A stretch of DNA of 64,000 bases, taken from Formicarius rufipectus. Taxonomy: Eukaryota; Chordata; Aves; Passeriformes; Formicariidae. This document shows positions 49,691 through 61,571 of the stretch, piece after piece. The translations under genes and the position numbers were made by a program. Position 1 is the first letter of the stretch; each line of letters begins with the position of its first letter. The notes below the pieces were generated by a model. It worked only from the letters and a program-made list of their open reading frames with translations. It was not told the DNA's origin and ran no database searches. The stretch spans positions 1-64,000 of the forward strand of contig VXAU01001771.1 in the NCBI GenBank assembly GCA_013399695.1. The letters run 5' to 3'.

Positions 49691-52333
49691 CCAGAACTTG
49701 CATGCTTTTGTTTCTGTGTCATCTGCCTTTTCCTGGAGTTTTGTGACTACCTCTCTTTTGCTTTGCTGTGATTTTGAAGAGGGGTCCTCTCTTGGTAACT
49801 CCTGAATTACAGCTGAAAATTGCCATAGGGATTTGCAGGAGGATTTTGCCAAGCTGCAAAATGAAGCTGCATGTTGCATTTTTAATGGGAGATTTTGGGC
49901 TACAGCATTGTGCATTCATCAAATCCTTCATAGACTCGTAAATGACCTTCTGTTACTCCCACAAGCAAGTATGGAAAGTTGTCTGCTTTACTCCAAAGAA
50001 CCCTCTCTTTGCATTGATTTACACTCACAATTGCTCTGTGTCAGTCCTTGAGGTCTGCATTGTGAGACCTTCCTTTCTGCAGCTACGGCATGTCATTGCT
50101 GTTACTGAAATACAGTTTAGGGTAATGGACATTTAGTCAATGCTGGCATTCATTTGGAAGAAGTTTAATGTTAGCACTTTCTGTGCCTGGTACTGCCAAG
50201 TGCCAGGCTCCCTGATCCTGGTTAGCAAAAGCATTTGAACTTACCCATAAAGCTCTCCATCAGTGCTCACACTGATGTCAGCAGAGCCAATTGTACAGTC
50301 AAACTTCCAAAAGATGCTAAAATGATCAGGTTGGGGGTGAGAGCACCCCAATTAAAAAGATAGTTCATCATCTTTGTTCTCATATCTGTGGGGAATCAGA
50401 CCAAGTGAGAGCAAGTGTACAGTACAAAGAGAACGCAGAGTCAAGCTTACAGTAACATAATCATCACGACTGAAAATTTTTAGAGGTTTTCTTTTAAACG
50501 ACTGTTTTGTAGAAGAACCTTAGTATACTTATAATTAAATCTTAAAACCATGGAGCCATTTAAGCCTCATAGGTCGTAATTTGAGGTCTTCATGTGAATA
50601 TATTTTCCTATATCAACACTAACTTATTTCTGGATAAAAAAAAGAAAAGAAAAATGATTACTATTATAAGAAAAATCTGTTTCCTATGGGGTTTCTCTTG
50701 AAGTGCAGACAAAAATAGGGCTAAAATCTGAACTGAAATTGCCAGACATGGATTCTGAATTGTAGGTTTCTTTGTAAGTAAAATGATCCAAATTCAGACA
50801 AGCTTAAAAATGTAGATTCTTCCTCTGAATAGGATATTGACACTAAATTTTAAATATAAATGTTAATTAACAATTAATAGAAATATAAATTTTTTAAATG
50901 TCCCAGTAGCATTTGACCTTTGAGGGAGTGTTGGTGATTTTCCTCTATCTGCTTGTGAAAAAACATGCATACCTTAGACTGGCATGTGCCAGCAAATAAA
51001 TGGTGTGAGTGCTAACTCTTGTGAACTAACTGGATATCTGTATGAAAGTGGATGTTTTATAAACTCACATTTTATGTAGTGGCAGATTAAGTATTTGGCA
51101 TGCACATTAGGGACCTATTTTTTAAAGTATTTATTCCCATGTTTATTTTTCTTTCAAATGCTGCTGCAGTCACAAGTTACTTGCACTTAACCAGTGATTT
51201 TGTATCTTTCCCCAACAGACTAAAACCAGAGAGTAGATATAAAAAGAAACTATGATAAGAGGCAAAAAAAATTCCATTCCCTAAAAGGGGAAAGAAAATG
51301 TATCTTTTCTGTGTTTGCATGGCCCCTTATACTGCTTAGGGCTGCAGCTACCTCCTAGCAGTCATTTATCTTACATCTGTTAAACAAAATGTACAATACA
51401 AATGGGTTGCTGTGCACTGTGTCTGCAGGTGAGAGAGAGCAGATGTAGGGGGATGCTGTAACAGGCAGTGTCCAAAGAATCAGGTGCTGTCAAAGTGGCT
51501 GGCTGCTTCTGGCATCTTCCCAGGAATGTATGAGAGAGGACTTTGGGAACCTTGCAGTGCACATCTGTACCTGCTCTTTGCCTCGAAGGGGTGGTGACTG
51601 TTTGCACTCATGATTTTTTTCTCATTTGAGAGAATGTTTTTGAAAAGGCAGCAAGGGAACTCTTGTGAAGCCACCACAGGGTGGCTTGGGAGAGTTGTAT
51701 GGTTGAGGCAGGATTTGGGAGGGCAGGGTGTGCCTCAAATACAAGCAGTCTATTTAACATCAGTGGGACTACTGAAGTTTCTAAGTCATACAAATATTTA
51801 TATATGTGTGGAAACGGAGACAAGTTTTCAGGTCAAGTGAGATGAGGTTACAGAAGAAGAAATATATGCTCTGGGTATTTAAAAAAGGTTAAGTGTGATA
51901 TGCTGCTGGGTGAAGGGCTGACTTGACACAGTACCTGACAGCACTTAAAACTCATGCTCACAGCTTGCCTGTTGAAAGTTAGTATCTGGAATTTGTCTAA
52001 TATACATTGACACTAGGTGAGAAGAATCCTTTTCGTCGTTGTGTATGGGACAGTGTCTCAGACATGGATGTCCTATGTTTGGTTTTGTTTTTTTTTTTTT
52101 TTTTTTCATTTTTAAGTTTTCTTTCTCTCTCTGTTTTGCTTGTTTCTGGCATTGCATTTCAGGTTTCGGTGACTCCTGTATTCCAATTTACTCTTCTGAT
52201 CCTGATTTTGATGTCTTAGTAAAGCCTCCAGGACCACGCTTCTCTTTCTCTGTAATTTATTTACTGTTGCCTCCTCTTTCTATATATTGTTTCTTTTGCA
52301 CTTTTTTGCCTCCTTGTGCATTTTTTTCTTCAA
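49691..52333. other. Intron 1, late part
   Basis: AT-rich intron with a T19 run at 52088-52106. No gene recognised apart from the repeat copy listed separately. Confidence 0.6.
51289..51370. repeat. Copy B of the unassigned ~80-bp dispersed repeat
   Basis: Second copy, about 1.7 kb downstream of copy A and roughly 75-80 percent alike by eye. Sequence outside the interval does not align. Confidence 0.7.
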
Positions 52334-52396
52334 GCTGGATTCGATGGTTCTTGTGGATCCCTTTCAATCCAGAATACACTGTAGTTCTATGATTTC
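52334..52396 (+). mobile_element. Short CR1 LINE 3' tail
   Basis: CTGGATTCGATGGTTCTTGTGG, then ATCCCTTTCAATCCAGAATAC and GTTCTATGATT give the last 60 or so bases of a CR1 3' UTR with one recognisable octamer. It lies in plus orientation, about 620 bases before exon 2. Confidence 0.8.
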
Positions 52397-53017
52397 TTTT
52401 ATTTTTATAGCAAAGGTTTTGTTTTAGGCCCTGCTCCCGAAAGTAATTTTGTAATAATCTCATTGGGACACTTGATATGTTTCAATGTTGCTTTAGATTT
52501 ACACTCTTTTGAATCAGCAGACTTGTACACGTTAATTTTACTACATAAGAGTGTCTTTCTAGTTTTATTCTTTGAAACCAGAAGTGCTTTGGAAGTTTTT
52601 TGCTGCAATGTCTTTTTAATGTATTGTTTTAAAATTTAAAGTAAATTAAAAAGCTTTGATCTATAAAGCAACTAAATATTCCTGCAAAATTTCTGCATGT
52701 CTAAATTATCAAATTATCTATCTACAGCTGCCATTTACGGAGCATAATACTTACTTAGTAATCTGCTTTATACAGCATCTTTATTGTAAGATTTCCAAGA
52801 GTTCAAAAATTGTGGTTAAAAACACTTTAAGACACATGAAGTAATTTGTGTGAGTACAGTAGGGTATCAAAAGGTTAAATGACTTAGCAGATGAGAGGCA
52901 GTCTCAATCTCCTGCCCTTGCTCCAAAACTGTCATTCCTTTCTAAATAAGTACTTTTTCCAGGTATGCAAAAACAAAGCCTCTGACATTTATTATTCTGA
53001 TGTGCGTCTGTTCTCAG
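52397..53017. other. End of intron 1, up to exon 2 acceptor
   Basis: AT-rich intron ending at TCTGTTCTCAG. The open frame running into exon 2 from 52891 is intronic. There is no other signal. Confidence 0.8.
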
Positions 53018-53283
53018 GACATTACATTTCTGTGGATACATCTTACGAGGGTGAGAAAGCAGTGTTGTACAGCCCCGATCTGTACTCCGAGGAGTGGAGC
53101 TGTGTCAGGCTGATTTATCAGATAGCAGCTACTTCAGAGACTTCACCTGCTCCCACAAGGCTCAACCTGTACCTGAGGCAGGAAGGAGAAAGTTTTGATC
53201 GTTTGCTGTGGTCAGCCAAGGAGCCATCAGACAGCTGGCTCATAGCTAGCTTAGATTTAATGAACAGCACAAAGAAGTATAAG
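53018..53283 (+). CDS. MAMDC2: MAMDC2 exon 2, MAM domain 1 core
   Basis: The exon starts after TTCTCAG in phase 1 and ends at AAG|GTAAGCC in phase 0, adding about 89 residues. It begins GHYISVDTSY and continues EGEKAVLYSPDL, EEWSCVRLIYQI and SFDRLLWSAKEPSDSWLIAS. These are the beta-sandwich strands of MAM domain 1, including the conserved cysteine in WSC. Near its end is an N-glycosylation sequon, N-S-T, at a place where the mammalian protein also has an Asn-Ser-Ser sequon. The frame is open upstream of the acceptor to 52891, but that part has no family similarity and is intron. The acceptor polypyrimidine tract is short (TCTGTTCTCAG). Confidence 0.96.
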
Positions 53284-53969
53284 GTAAGCCCAATTTCAGA
53301 AGATCCCACAAACTTTCTGGTGCATATGTTGGATGGTACAGATTGCTTTTTTGGTATATTCAGACTATTTTGAGCCCCATTCTTGGCTTTCTTCTCTAAG
53401 GCTGGCAGCACATCAGTCAGCTGACCCCTCTGTCCCCAGCACCCGTGAGCAGAGCTAGCATGAGGCAGGTGCTCTGACCAGCAGATGTGTGGAGCAGCTC
53501 ACAGGGATACACAGCTGGCTGAGCCCCATGGTGAGGGTGCCTCACCTCCATGCGGCAGATTTGGGACTTCCCCAGTCCTGGGTCTGCAGCTGCACTCACT
53601 CATTCCTGCCCTTGGTGCCTTTTGGGAAGGAGTCAAATGCTGACAGGAGAGTATTTCTACCCAAAAACCATTGTGTCACATCACTCACAGTAACATCTTG
53701 CATAACCACAGATGATGAATATGGAATTCATTGCTCTTAAATTAAGTGTGGGAATTTTTTTGCTTTGTCTCATTGTCCTTCAATGTGTCTTCTGTACTCA
53801 AGAGCACTGGCTTTGTCTGTAACGCGTTCTGCCAAGCTCTTTCAACAAAAGCACCTCTCTTGACTGTAAGGATGATGAAGCTCCCACATCATCTATTCTT
53901 CTGTTTATCTTGTTTACATGTTCAGGATAACAAAACTCTAAAATTTACAGTTTGGTTTGTATTTTGCAG
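53284..53969. other. Intron 2 (686 bp)
   Basis: Begins GTAAGCC and ends ATTTTGCAG. No transposon or RNA gene recognised. Confidence 0.9.
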
Positions 53970-54054
53970 CTTGTACTGGAAGGTGAAATAGGACAAGATA
54001 AACCTGCCAGTATAGCAATTTTTGAAATCAAAATAACTCCTGGATATTGTATTG
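53970..54054 (+). CDS. MAMDC2: MAMDC2 exon 3, end of MAM domain 1
   Basis: This 85-base exon lies between ATTTTGCAG and the donor GTAAGTA. It enters in phase 0 and leaves in phase 1. The product LVLEGEIGQDKPASIAIFEI followed by KITPGYCI closes MAM domain 1: the I-A-(I/L)-F-E-I strand and final cysteine match the family end 'ALDDI...C', here in the MAMDC2-specific form SIAIFEI. In mammals the same segment reads with the same length after KFK. It is too short to stand out as an open frame by itself; it was found by continuing exon 2 in phase. Confidence 0.94.
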
Positions 54055-54945
54055 GTAAGTACCCTCTGCTCAACTCCTACATTATTTGCATTGAAAAAAA
54101 TGCCTTGTTGGCAGTTTTAAAACTGGATTAAAGGTCTGGGTTTAGAGAAAAGACAATGCCTTTTTCCCTTACTGACTGCCATATTCAATATAGATGATTG
54201 TTAAGCTAATGTTGCACACAGTAATAAGTGGGGATTTTTTTACCTGTCTCTGTGATATACATAGACATGTCATATAAAATAATGTATTCTAAAGTTATTT
54301 ACTGTTCAAACAGGGGTATTATATTTAAAAAAACTTAGGCCTGCTGTAAATATTAGACGTAACAGCTGCAATATTATTTCTGCTGTGCTCGTGCGTCCTT
54401 ACAGTGGCATCTTGCAGGCTGTAGAGCAAAACTCTGTTGATATTTACACTTACTGCTATTTTCTCTTGACATTTGCCAAAAACTGCTAATGAAGTTCAAA
54501 AATTTCATTGTCTAGAAGGCTGGGAGACCTTTGGATTTCTGGGGAGCTCTGGTGGAGTCCAACAAAACAGCCTCTATTCTTGGGCTCTGTGAAAGAAACA
54601 AAACAGTTGCATTACTGTTATGAAATACTAATCCTGATTTGTTTCTAGCCATCCCTGATTTTCAAGTGAAAGTTCTGATCTGAACATTTAATACTATGAA
54701 GTGGTATATTTTAAATCTGCTTTATTTCGTTCTTAATTGAAGAGGATGGAAATGAAAATTTTATCAAAATTGGTGGCTAAATTTGCTTTTATTTATTATG
54801 AGCTCTTAAGCACTGTGTCCAGTTTTATAAATATAGGCATTATATGCACTGCTGTATGTGAAGTGAGGCCAGTGCTTAGCAATTTGCTCTTGCCACTTCT
54901 GTAATGAAAATGTGTGCACTCAGATAGTGGTGTCTGCAATTGCAG
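54055..54945. other. Intron 3 (891 bp)
   Basis: Begins GTAAGTA and ends ATTGCAG. Nothing recognised inside. Confidence 0.9.
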
Positions 54946-55083
54946 AATGTGACTTCGAAGAAAATCATCTTTGTGGCTTCGTGAACCGCTGGAATCCCAA
55001 TGTCAACTGGTTTGTTGGTGGAGGGAACATTCACAATTCTCAGTCTATCCTGCCCAAAGACCACACACTTGACAGTGCGTTGG
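54946..55083 (+). CDS. MAMDC2: MAMDC2 exon 4, start of MAM domain 2
   Basis: The exon runs from after ATTGCAG to a GTAAGCA donor, phase 1 to phase 1, 138 bases. The residues ECDFEENHLCGFVNRWNPNV and NWFVGGGNIHNSQSILPKDH open MAM domain 2 with the C.FE...CGF motif. The first 20 residues look identical to mammalian MAMDC2 as I recall it, which makes this the most conserved exon in the window. It is the positional counterpart of exon 7 (start of MAM3), which has the same phases and nearly the same length. Confidence 0.96.
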
Positions 55084-57148
55084 GTAAGCAACAAATTTAG
55101 ATCAGAAGGATAGTGGAAAAATCCGGGTGTGTGATTCATGTATAAGTCTCATTTTGCAAGTTATTATTATGTGACTTCTTTCTTTTCTCCCAGTGTTGCA
55201 GGGAGTGAGATGATAGAAATGATTTAGGAGGAAAAAAGGGATTAGAAAAAAGTTAGGGGAGTATGTAGAAGTTCACAGAAAATCTTGGGTTAAATCGCAG
55301 TTTAGGAGTTTTGCTTCTTTCAGTCAAATATGGTGTTGTTAGTACAGCCCCTCAGAGGCAGAATGCTGTAAAGACTTACAGGAATTTAGGCACTTGCCTG
55401 ATATGAAATTCTTGTCCTGGACACCTTGCTGAATGGAGAGTTTTTTACACAGCTATGGAGAAGGACTGGGAATAACTTCACCATCGCATAAAATACCACA
55501 GCTGGTGATGGTCAGGACATCTGGCTGCTGCAGCACACTGTGTCGTGGAAAGCATGGTGCTTGTGACAGTGTGAGGAATCACATCATGAAAAGCAAGGTC
55601 GATCCTCTTTCCTTAACTCATGCTGCTGTGCCTTTATTTCACAATCGTGTGAGTTGAGTACAGAGTGTAACTCCGTCCCTGCATCACCTCACAGAACCTT
55701 AGTGCTGGTAAAATTTCAACAGCAGACAGTGGATGAATCTATTAAAGGAGTACTGTGATAGGAAATGCTGCCAACTGGGAGGGATCTGTTTTCTTGTAGC
55801 CATGGCATTTTTATTCCACACCAAACCCTCACTGCTGACTCTTGACTGAGAACACTTCAAGAAGCCTGAAGTCACAGAAGAGCTTTCTTTTTGCAAGGAT
55901 TGCGCTGTGGAAGTGCATCAGCCAGGGAGATCATAGCTAAGCTATGAAATGTGCTTAAACTGTAGAGCAGAAGTGAAGATGAGGACTTCTCAGGCAAGTA
56001 TTGCTGAAACCACCTGTCCCCTGCCTTGGGCAAGTGGAGAAAACCCACAGCCAAGCAAGCTCTGTCCCCTCCTTCCACTGGAGTGAAGTGAGAAGTGACA
56101 TCTACAAGTCTGAGAACACTATGAGCTAATTTATGTAGTGCTGCCCATACAAACCTACCTAATGGCATGGTTTGAAGTGTCTGTGCTGAAGTACCCTGTC
56201 AGTTTGACACTTTATTCTTCTCTAAGCTTTCTACTTGTGAAGAACCACTTTTTGGTTCATCATACGCTGTTTGGTGTTGTGTTTCTGGGAGTGTAGTAAT
56301 AAAACTACAGATGCATAGCACATTTGTTAACGTGGATGTGTCCTGTTTAAATTGAGATCATTCTTCCAAGACTTAGAAGCTGTACCCTTTGAAAAGTCTG
56401 CAGGTCATATTGGCTGTTAAGGGGGAGGGAGTCTACTAATGTGTAATGCATTTTTCTGTTTATCAATGTATCCCAAAAGTCTTCTTTAACAAAAAGTTTT
56501 TTACAAAAATACTCCAGTCTATTCAATAAAGATAAAACATTTATAAACCAAATCTTAGACATACCAAGCAGAATTATACAACCACTGTAATCTGCAAATT
56601 AGAGGTTATTTACCAATTAATTTGATATATTAAATGAACTACGGTGTAAAATGTGAGAAAACACATTACTTAAAATCTTGTTCATTTCCTTTGGTTTCCT
56701 CAGTAAAAGCTGCACTAGAAAAAGACTAAGTGCTATATTTAGGTGCTGGGAGGCAGAGAATTTGCACAGTTGTTACACATTTTTCCATTTATGAATGGAT
56801 CCCAAAATTTAGAGTTTATTGCTTTTCAAATATAAATAAATATATTATTTATAATAATAACAAAGACTTAAGCAAGAGCTGAGTTTGACTATTTTGCCAG
56901 TGGTATCTTAGCCAAACAACTTTGGGTTGTATGTAGGAGGAGAGGAAAAAAAAATCTTTTAGAATTATTAAAATTTCCTAGAAGCAACCATTGCTGTCCA
57001 GACTGTAGTCTAAGCCACATGTCTAGTCCCAATTCATCTTCTAATACTGTGAGATACTGTGAGACACTGTGACACTCTTTAAAGGACACTACTTACATTA
57101 GTGTCCTTTAAAAAATGTCCTTATACCAAGTTTCTTTTCTATTCATAG
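55084..57148. other. Intron 4 (2065 bp)
   Basis: Begins GTAAGCA and ends TTCATAG. Contains AT-rich patches near 56820-56870 and the hairpin at 57078-57112. No gene or transposon recognised. Confidence 0.9.
57078..57112. repeat. Perfect 14-bp inverted repeat (hairpin) before exon 5
   Basis: TTTAAAGGACACTA at 57078-57091 and its exact reverse complement TAGTGTCCTTTAAA at 57099-57112 flank a 7-base loop. The right arm ends 36 bases before the first base of exon 5, which overlaps the zone where the branch point is expected. In pre-mRNA it could fold as a stem-loop just upstream of the polypyrimidine tract. Confidence 0.9.
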
Positions 57149-57405
57149 GTCACTACATGTATGTGGACTCTGTTTACGTCAAACATTTTCAGGAAGTGGC
57201 CCAGCTAATTGCACCAAAGACCACGGCGCCAATGTCTGGCTGTTTATCTTTTTATTACCAACTTAAGCAGGAGAGCAGCATTGTTTTTACTGTTTACTTG
57301 AGAGATGTGAGTGGCTTTTATGAAGAGATCTGGAAAACAGACACTGCACTGAGCGCGGACTGGGCACTTGCAGAAGTTGAATTCAATGCGCCGTACCCCA
57401 TGGAG
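57149..57405 (+). CDS. MAMDC2: MAMDC2 exon 5, MAM domain 2 core
   Basis: The exon runs from after TATTCATAG to a GTAAAGC donor, phase 1 to phase 0, 257 bases. It encodes GHYMYVDSVYVKHFQEVAQL, then MSGCLSFYYQLKQ with the conserved domain cysteine, then FTVYLRDVSGFYEEIWKTD and AEVEFNAPYPMEV without gaps relative to the mammalian protein. It corresponds in position, phase and length to exon 2 of MAM domain 1 (266 bases). The acceptor has a pyrimidine-rich stretch (TTTCTTTTCTATTCATAG), and a perfect hairpin lies 36 bases upstream of the exon (see the entry at 57078). Confidence 0.96.
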
Positions 57406-58639
57406 GTAAAGCAATCTTTCCTGGGCAGTCCAACTTCCAAGTTGCCTCAGATGTGAGGGCCAGCTCAGGCTAAGCCAAGAACATGGCAATGACCATCTGA
57501 AAGATGGTTATAAAGATTCTGCTGACTTGTGGTTTCCTTGATCCTTTTCATAAGCGTCAAAGAGGGATCACTTTCCGTACTCGTGCTTGATTTTGAAATC
57601 GGGTGTTGCTGTGCTTGAGGAAAATACTTGAGAGGTTGTAGAGTCCTACTAATGTGAGATTTTTCAGTTGTGACTGAATAATGTCAATGTTCTCTCAGTC
57701 CCATATTTCTGTGACTCCATGATCCATATTTTAGGATGCTGAGTATCATACAATAATGCACTGAAGAAGGAAAATTTTAAAAAATATTTGAGATCTATTG
57801 TCTACCTTAATATGATCCTGCCATTCATGAGGTAGAGTCCAAATATGGGTCCTAATAGTACAGTAATCCTTAGATGTGAAAGACAGCTCTCGAATGGTTA
57901 TAATAACTTTCAAGGATATCAGAAAGAAATTGAATTTTTTATTCCCTAAAGTTTACTAAAAATATCCAAAACTTAGAATATTGAAATAAACAGTTTGTAA
58001 GTATCATATGCATACATATGTAGCATGTATATTTTGTACAAATATATGTAATTTTATATATATATACTCACAAATATATACTCTCTTGTTATGTATATAC
58101 TTCTGATACTAGGATTACAAATAATTTTTTTCTACTTGCTTTAACTCTACCTAAGTTATTTGCTAATTCACCATAAGCCTGCAGATTTTCAGAAATTTTT
58201 AGGGGTAAACCTAATTTTCATCAGCTGTTACACAGTCAGTGATCAAGTCACACATGTCAATCATCAGACTTCAAGGGAAAGGAGAGTAGCTCTGATAAAG
58301 CCTCATAATACTGAATGGTAAGTGAATTACAGATTAAGTAAAAAGAGGACTATCAGCGGATATTAATTAATGATTACTTAGAACTTGGCATTACTGTGGT
58401 TAGTGTTTTGAAAATATCCTCTCATTTTTCAGTGGTATTCTAAATAGCACCCAGAATGTTGGAAACTATCTGTATGGGAATAAACAGCAAAACAGAGGAT
58501 GTTGTACCACTGGATGAATGCACAGGGTACCCTCATTTTCAGCAGGAAATGCAACTTGAGCCTTGTCAATTAAAAAAGAATATCCTAGAACTACAAGAGG
58601 GAGAGATGCAGATAATCAAAAGTATGGAGAAGTTACATA
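57406..58639. other. Intron 5, first part
   Basis: AT-rich, including an AT/ATAT-rich tract at about 58000-58085. The frame at 58456-58644 (62 codons) is unrecognised. Confidence 0.75.
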
Positions 58640-59065
58640 AATGAAATAGCAGTTTTCAGCCCTTAAAAAAAAGTTTGAAGCAGAATATGGTAGAGGTTCT
58701 TAAAAGTCATAAAAGACACAGAAAAGATAATTACCCTTTTTCTCGTAATTTATGTTGCTGTTCAAAATTCTTAGTTACCAGGCAAGAGTTTTAAAATAAA
58801 CCAAACTGAGGACTTTTTTCTTATATGACATATCTGTAGAACTCACTTCCACAGCATACTGTGGATGCCATTATTCGGACCAATTTAGGAACTATTTAGA
58901 AAAATTAATGGGAAAGAAAGAATCCATCAAGGAATGTAATGTGAGGGAAGAAGAACTAGAAGTCTGTTACTGTCTTCAGTTCTCTCTGTAGATGCTCTAT
59001 TGGAAAAAAGACACTGGGCTAGAGGGGCCTTTCATCTGCTCAAAGAACTTTTATGTAATTATTTT
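58640..59065 (+). mobile_element. Ancient CR1/L3-like LINE 3' end
   Basis: The sequence AGAACTCACTTCCACAGCA, then GTGGATGCCATTATTCGGACC, ATCCATCAAGGAATG and GACACTGGGCTAGAGGGGCC before TTTCATCTG gives the characteristic 3' part of old amniote CR1 (L3-like) elements. These are usually recognised by 'GAACTCACTGCCACAGGATG' and 'GGGCTAGATGGACCTTTGGTCTG'. It is heavily worn and lacks the octamer tail of the younger avian CR1 copies elsewhere in the window, so it belongs to an older subfamily. Confidence 0.75.
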
Positions 59066-59997
59066 GAATATCATTTTCTAGAAATAAGATTAAACCTTTC
59101 ATAGAATTTCTTCAGTTGCTTCAAGAGGGTCTTCATTTCATCTGGCTAAAGGAGATTGCTCAGGATTCTTTCATAACTCTCCTAGTCTGGCTTCCATACA
59201 TAGACAAGACATCACAGGTATAGCTTTCACTGAACAGGATCTTGCTTTGAAAGCATTTGTCCTTATATCCTTCTTTTGTCCCCAGGGTTGCCTTGTGATT
59301 CAGGCGCCTTCTCAAGTTTTCCTGTAACTCAGAGCTTTGATACTTAAGGGAAATTTTAAGGCACTTCCTCAAGTGTTATAGACTGTTCTCCACTTAGCTG
59401 AGGAAATTATGTCCCTTAGGAATAAGTACAATATTGTTTGATCATTGTGGTAAACAAAACACAGCAAGAGCTTTTCTGGTTCTTAAATAAATTTTGTAAA
59501 GGAAATCTTCCCTGCCAGCTGATGTCAAGTCACAACTTTAAGGATGTTTACAGAAAACAGTAACTTAATATTTGAACAGCAGAGTAATGAACACAGGGGG
59601 TTTTAGCTCTTGATCCAGTTAGATTCTACACACAGTAATAGTCATCTTTTTAGTTCTAGTCAGTACAGACTGAAGGTCATGAATACTGTTTTTTTATAAT
59701 ATGGCAGAAGCCTTACTGCATCTTTAAAACTGATGCTTCATAAAACATCAGAGATGCTATTGTTCCCTTTGGTTTTATCTTGACCTTGAGTGAATAAAAA
59801 TCTGCTGCCAAGGTCAGACTCTTGATTTATATCCCTTATAAGTGATATAATTTAATTTGTCCCAACACTTACAGACCCATCTGAGATGTGCTGGAGTCTG
59901 TCTGGGACAACCAATCATAATTCTGTATTTCAAAGATGTGTACTAAATTTATTGCTGAGTATATCGCGGATGACTAACAACTTACTATAATTTCTAG
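59066..59997. other. Intron 5, last part
   Basis: Unique-looking AT-rich intron up to the acceptor AATTTCTAG of exon 6. Confidence 0.8.
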
Positions 59998-60091
59998 GTA
60001 ATATTTGAAGTTGCTTTCAACAGCGCCAAGGGAGGTTATGTTGCCTTGGATGATATTTCTTTCTCTCCAGTTTACTGCAGCAATCAAACAG
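59998..60091 (+). CDS. MAMDC2: MAMDC2 exon 6, end of MAM domain 2
   Basis: This 94-base exon runs from after AATTTCTAG to a GTATGAT donor, phase 0 to phase 1. It encodes VIFEVAFNSAKGGYVALDDI followed by SFSPVYCSNQT. The G.(V/I)ALDDI strand and the following cysteine are the signature end of a MAM domain. A sequon N-Q-T sits just after the last cysteine, at the place where mammals have the same sequon, and marks the linker towards MAM domain 3. The donor GTATGA is weaker than the GTAAG used by exons 1-4. Confidence 0.95.
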
Positions 60092-61263
60092 GTATGATGA
60101 GCTCTTATTGCTATTTACCATCCTTGCTTTCCTCCTTTGCTTTTCCCCTCTGAACTGTGAGTATTTGCAATATTTGGTGCTACCTTCTCAGGTAGCTGAC
60201 CAGCACCATTGGGCTCCTCTTCCTTCTGGTAACATAGCAACAGATATCACTAGAGCCATTAATTTGATCCAGAAACCAGTCCTTTGTGCTTCCTTTCCAA
60301 GAACTTTGTCTCAGGGTTTTCAAAATGGAGTGCCAGGTTGAATGCTGTGTTTGCATCACTCCAGGTTTTGAGAAATTACCACTTGCAGGCCTGTCACAGA
60401 AGGAGAGGGTGGATTTCCCCAAGAGTGATGGCATGAGGAAGAAAATGCCCTGGGCTTTTTATTAGTGTGTTTATTAGCATTCTTCTTCATCCCATATATC
60501 CTGAGGTGTTCTTCAGAGCCAAAATGTGAGTCCTGCCTTCCTGTCTTCACTCCTCCAGGATGTATTACTATCAGTCAGTGGCATGGCTGTCGGGTTTTTA
60601 TTAGACTTTCACAGCAGCAGACATCAGCTGAATCCATGTGACCTTTGCTGTAGAGACAGCTGGGACAAAAGACTTTGTCATTTGTGAATGAAGCCTGTTA
60701 AGTAGCTGTATACGGGTTGCTAGGGTGTTACTGGGGCACTTAAGACTAGTAAAAAGTAGATTCCTGATTTTCCACCTATTTATTTGGTCTTAAGTTTGAA
60801 TTTTCTCACTATTGCTTTGACATGATCAAAGAAAAAGAAGGGGGTTTGCCCTTTTTTACCTGCTTAGAGTATCTGCCAACTCTGCCTCCACTGCTGAAGT
60901 ATCACTGCTGAAGGAGGTAGATTCAACATATGTTGGTAATCCACAACTCCTGGCCCAGTAAATCAGGTTGTTTCCTTATGTCCTCAATAACTGTTTTGGT
61001 TTTGCTTTGCTTTGCAACAAAAATCGTATGTTATGTCTGTAGTATTCCAGGGATTGGAACTGTGTGCTCACCTGTGGTTTCCGTTTTAATTTTCAGACAG
61101 CTTATATGTGTTGAGGTCAATCCGTGGTGGATTGATTTCAAAGCCTCGTTAAATGCTGTGTCTGTCGGAGTGGGTCTACTTCGGCATGAATTAGTCTCTT
61201 AGATTTTGTTGTTTTTTAGTCCATGTTTTAATAGGTTAGAGTGTTCTCTGCCCTACTCCCCTT
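60092..61263. other. Intron 6, first part
   Basis: Begins GTATGAT. The plus-strand frames at 60108-60341 and 60930-61202 match nothing I recognise. No repeat assigned. Confidence 0.7.
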
Positions 61264-61267
61264 GACA

Positions 61268-61571
61268 TGAGGACTATGAGCCCCAGAAAAAGGACACACA
61301 GACCATCTAGGTATGGAGGAGCTGAGCAAAGAACAAAGAACCAGAACCCTTTATTGAAAAAAACCAGGGGTTTTTATACACTTCAGAGATGAGCTCGAAT
61401 GCTCCAATAAGGGACTAAAGGGTTATCTGGTTAGAAGCCTATTGGGATAGTGGAATTCACATTCGATAGGAAAGAGGTTTCATATATCAAAGTCTTAGGA
61501 CTTCTTCCCGCTCCTCAGCTCACAGAGGGGCCTCCTGGGAAGAAGAAGGGCAGCAGAGACAAGACAAAACA
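61268..61571 (-). mobile_element. Solo LTR (endogenous retroviral type), 304 bp, minus strand
   Basis: Read on the minus strand it starts TGTTTTGTCTTGTCTC and ends GGCTCATAGTCCTCA, the canonical TG...CA ends. It is flanked by a 4-bp direct repeat GACA at 61264-61267 and 61572-61575. Inside are a TATAAAAA box (around 61371-61378) and an AATAAA signal (61355-61350). No internal viral genes are present, so this is a solo LTR left by recombination between two LTRs. A 4-bp target duplication is typical of gammaretrovirus-like (ERV1) elements, but the family is not otherwise identified. Confidence 0.75.

Noticed and set aside
57640..57730. Possible CR1 tail (TCTGTGACTCCATGATCC)
   Set aside because: Only one weak octamer-like word and no preceding 3' UTR blocks, so not enough to call.
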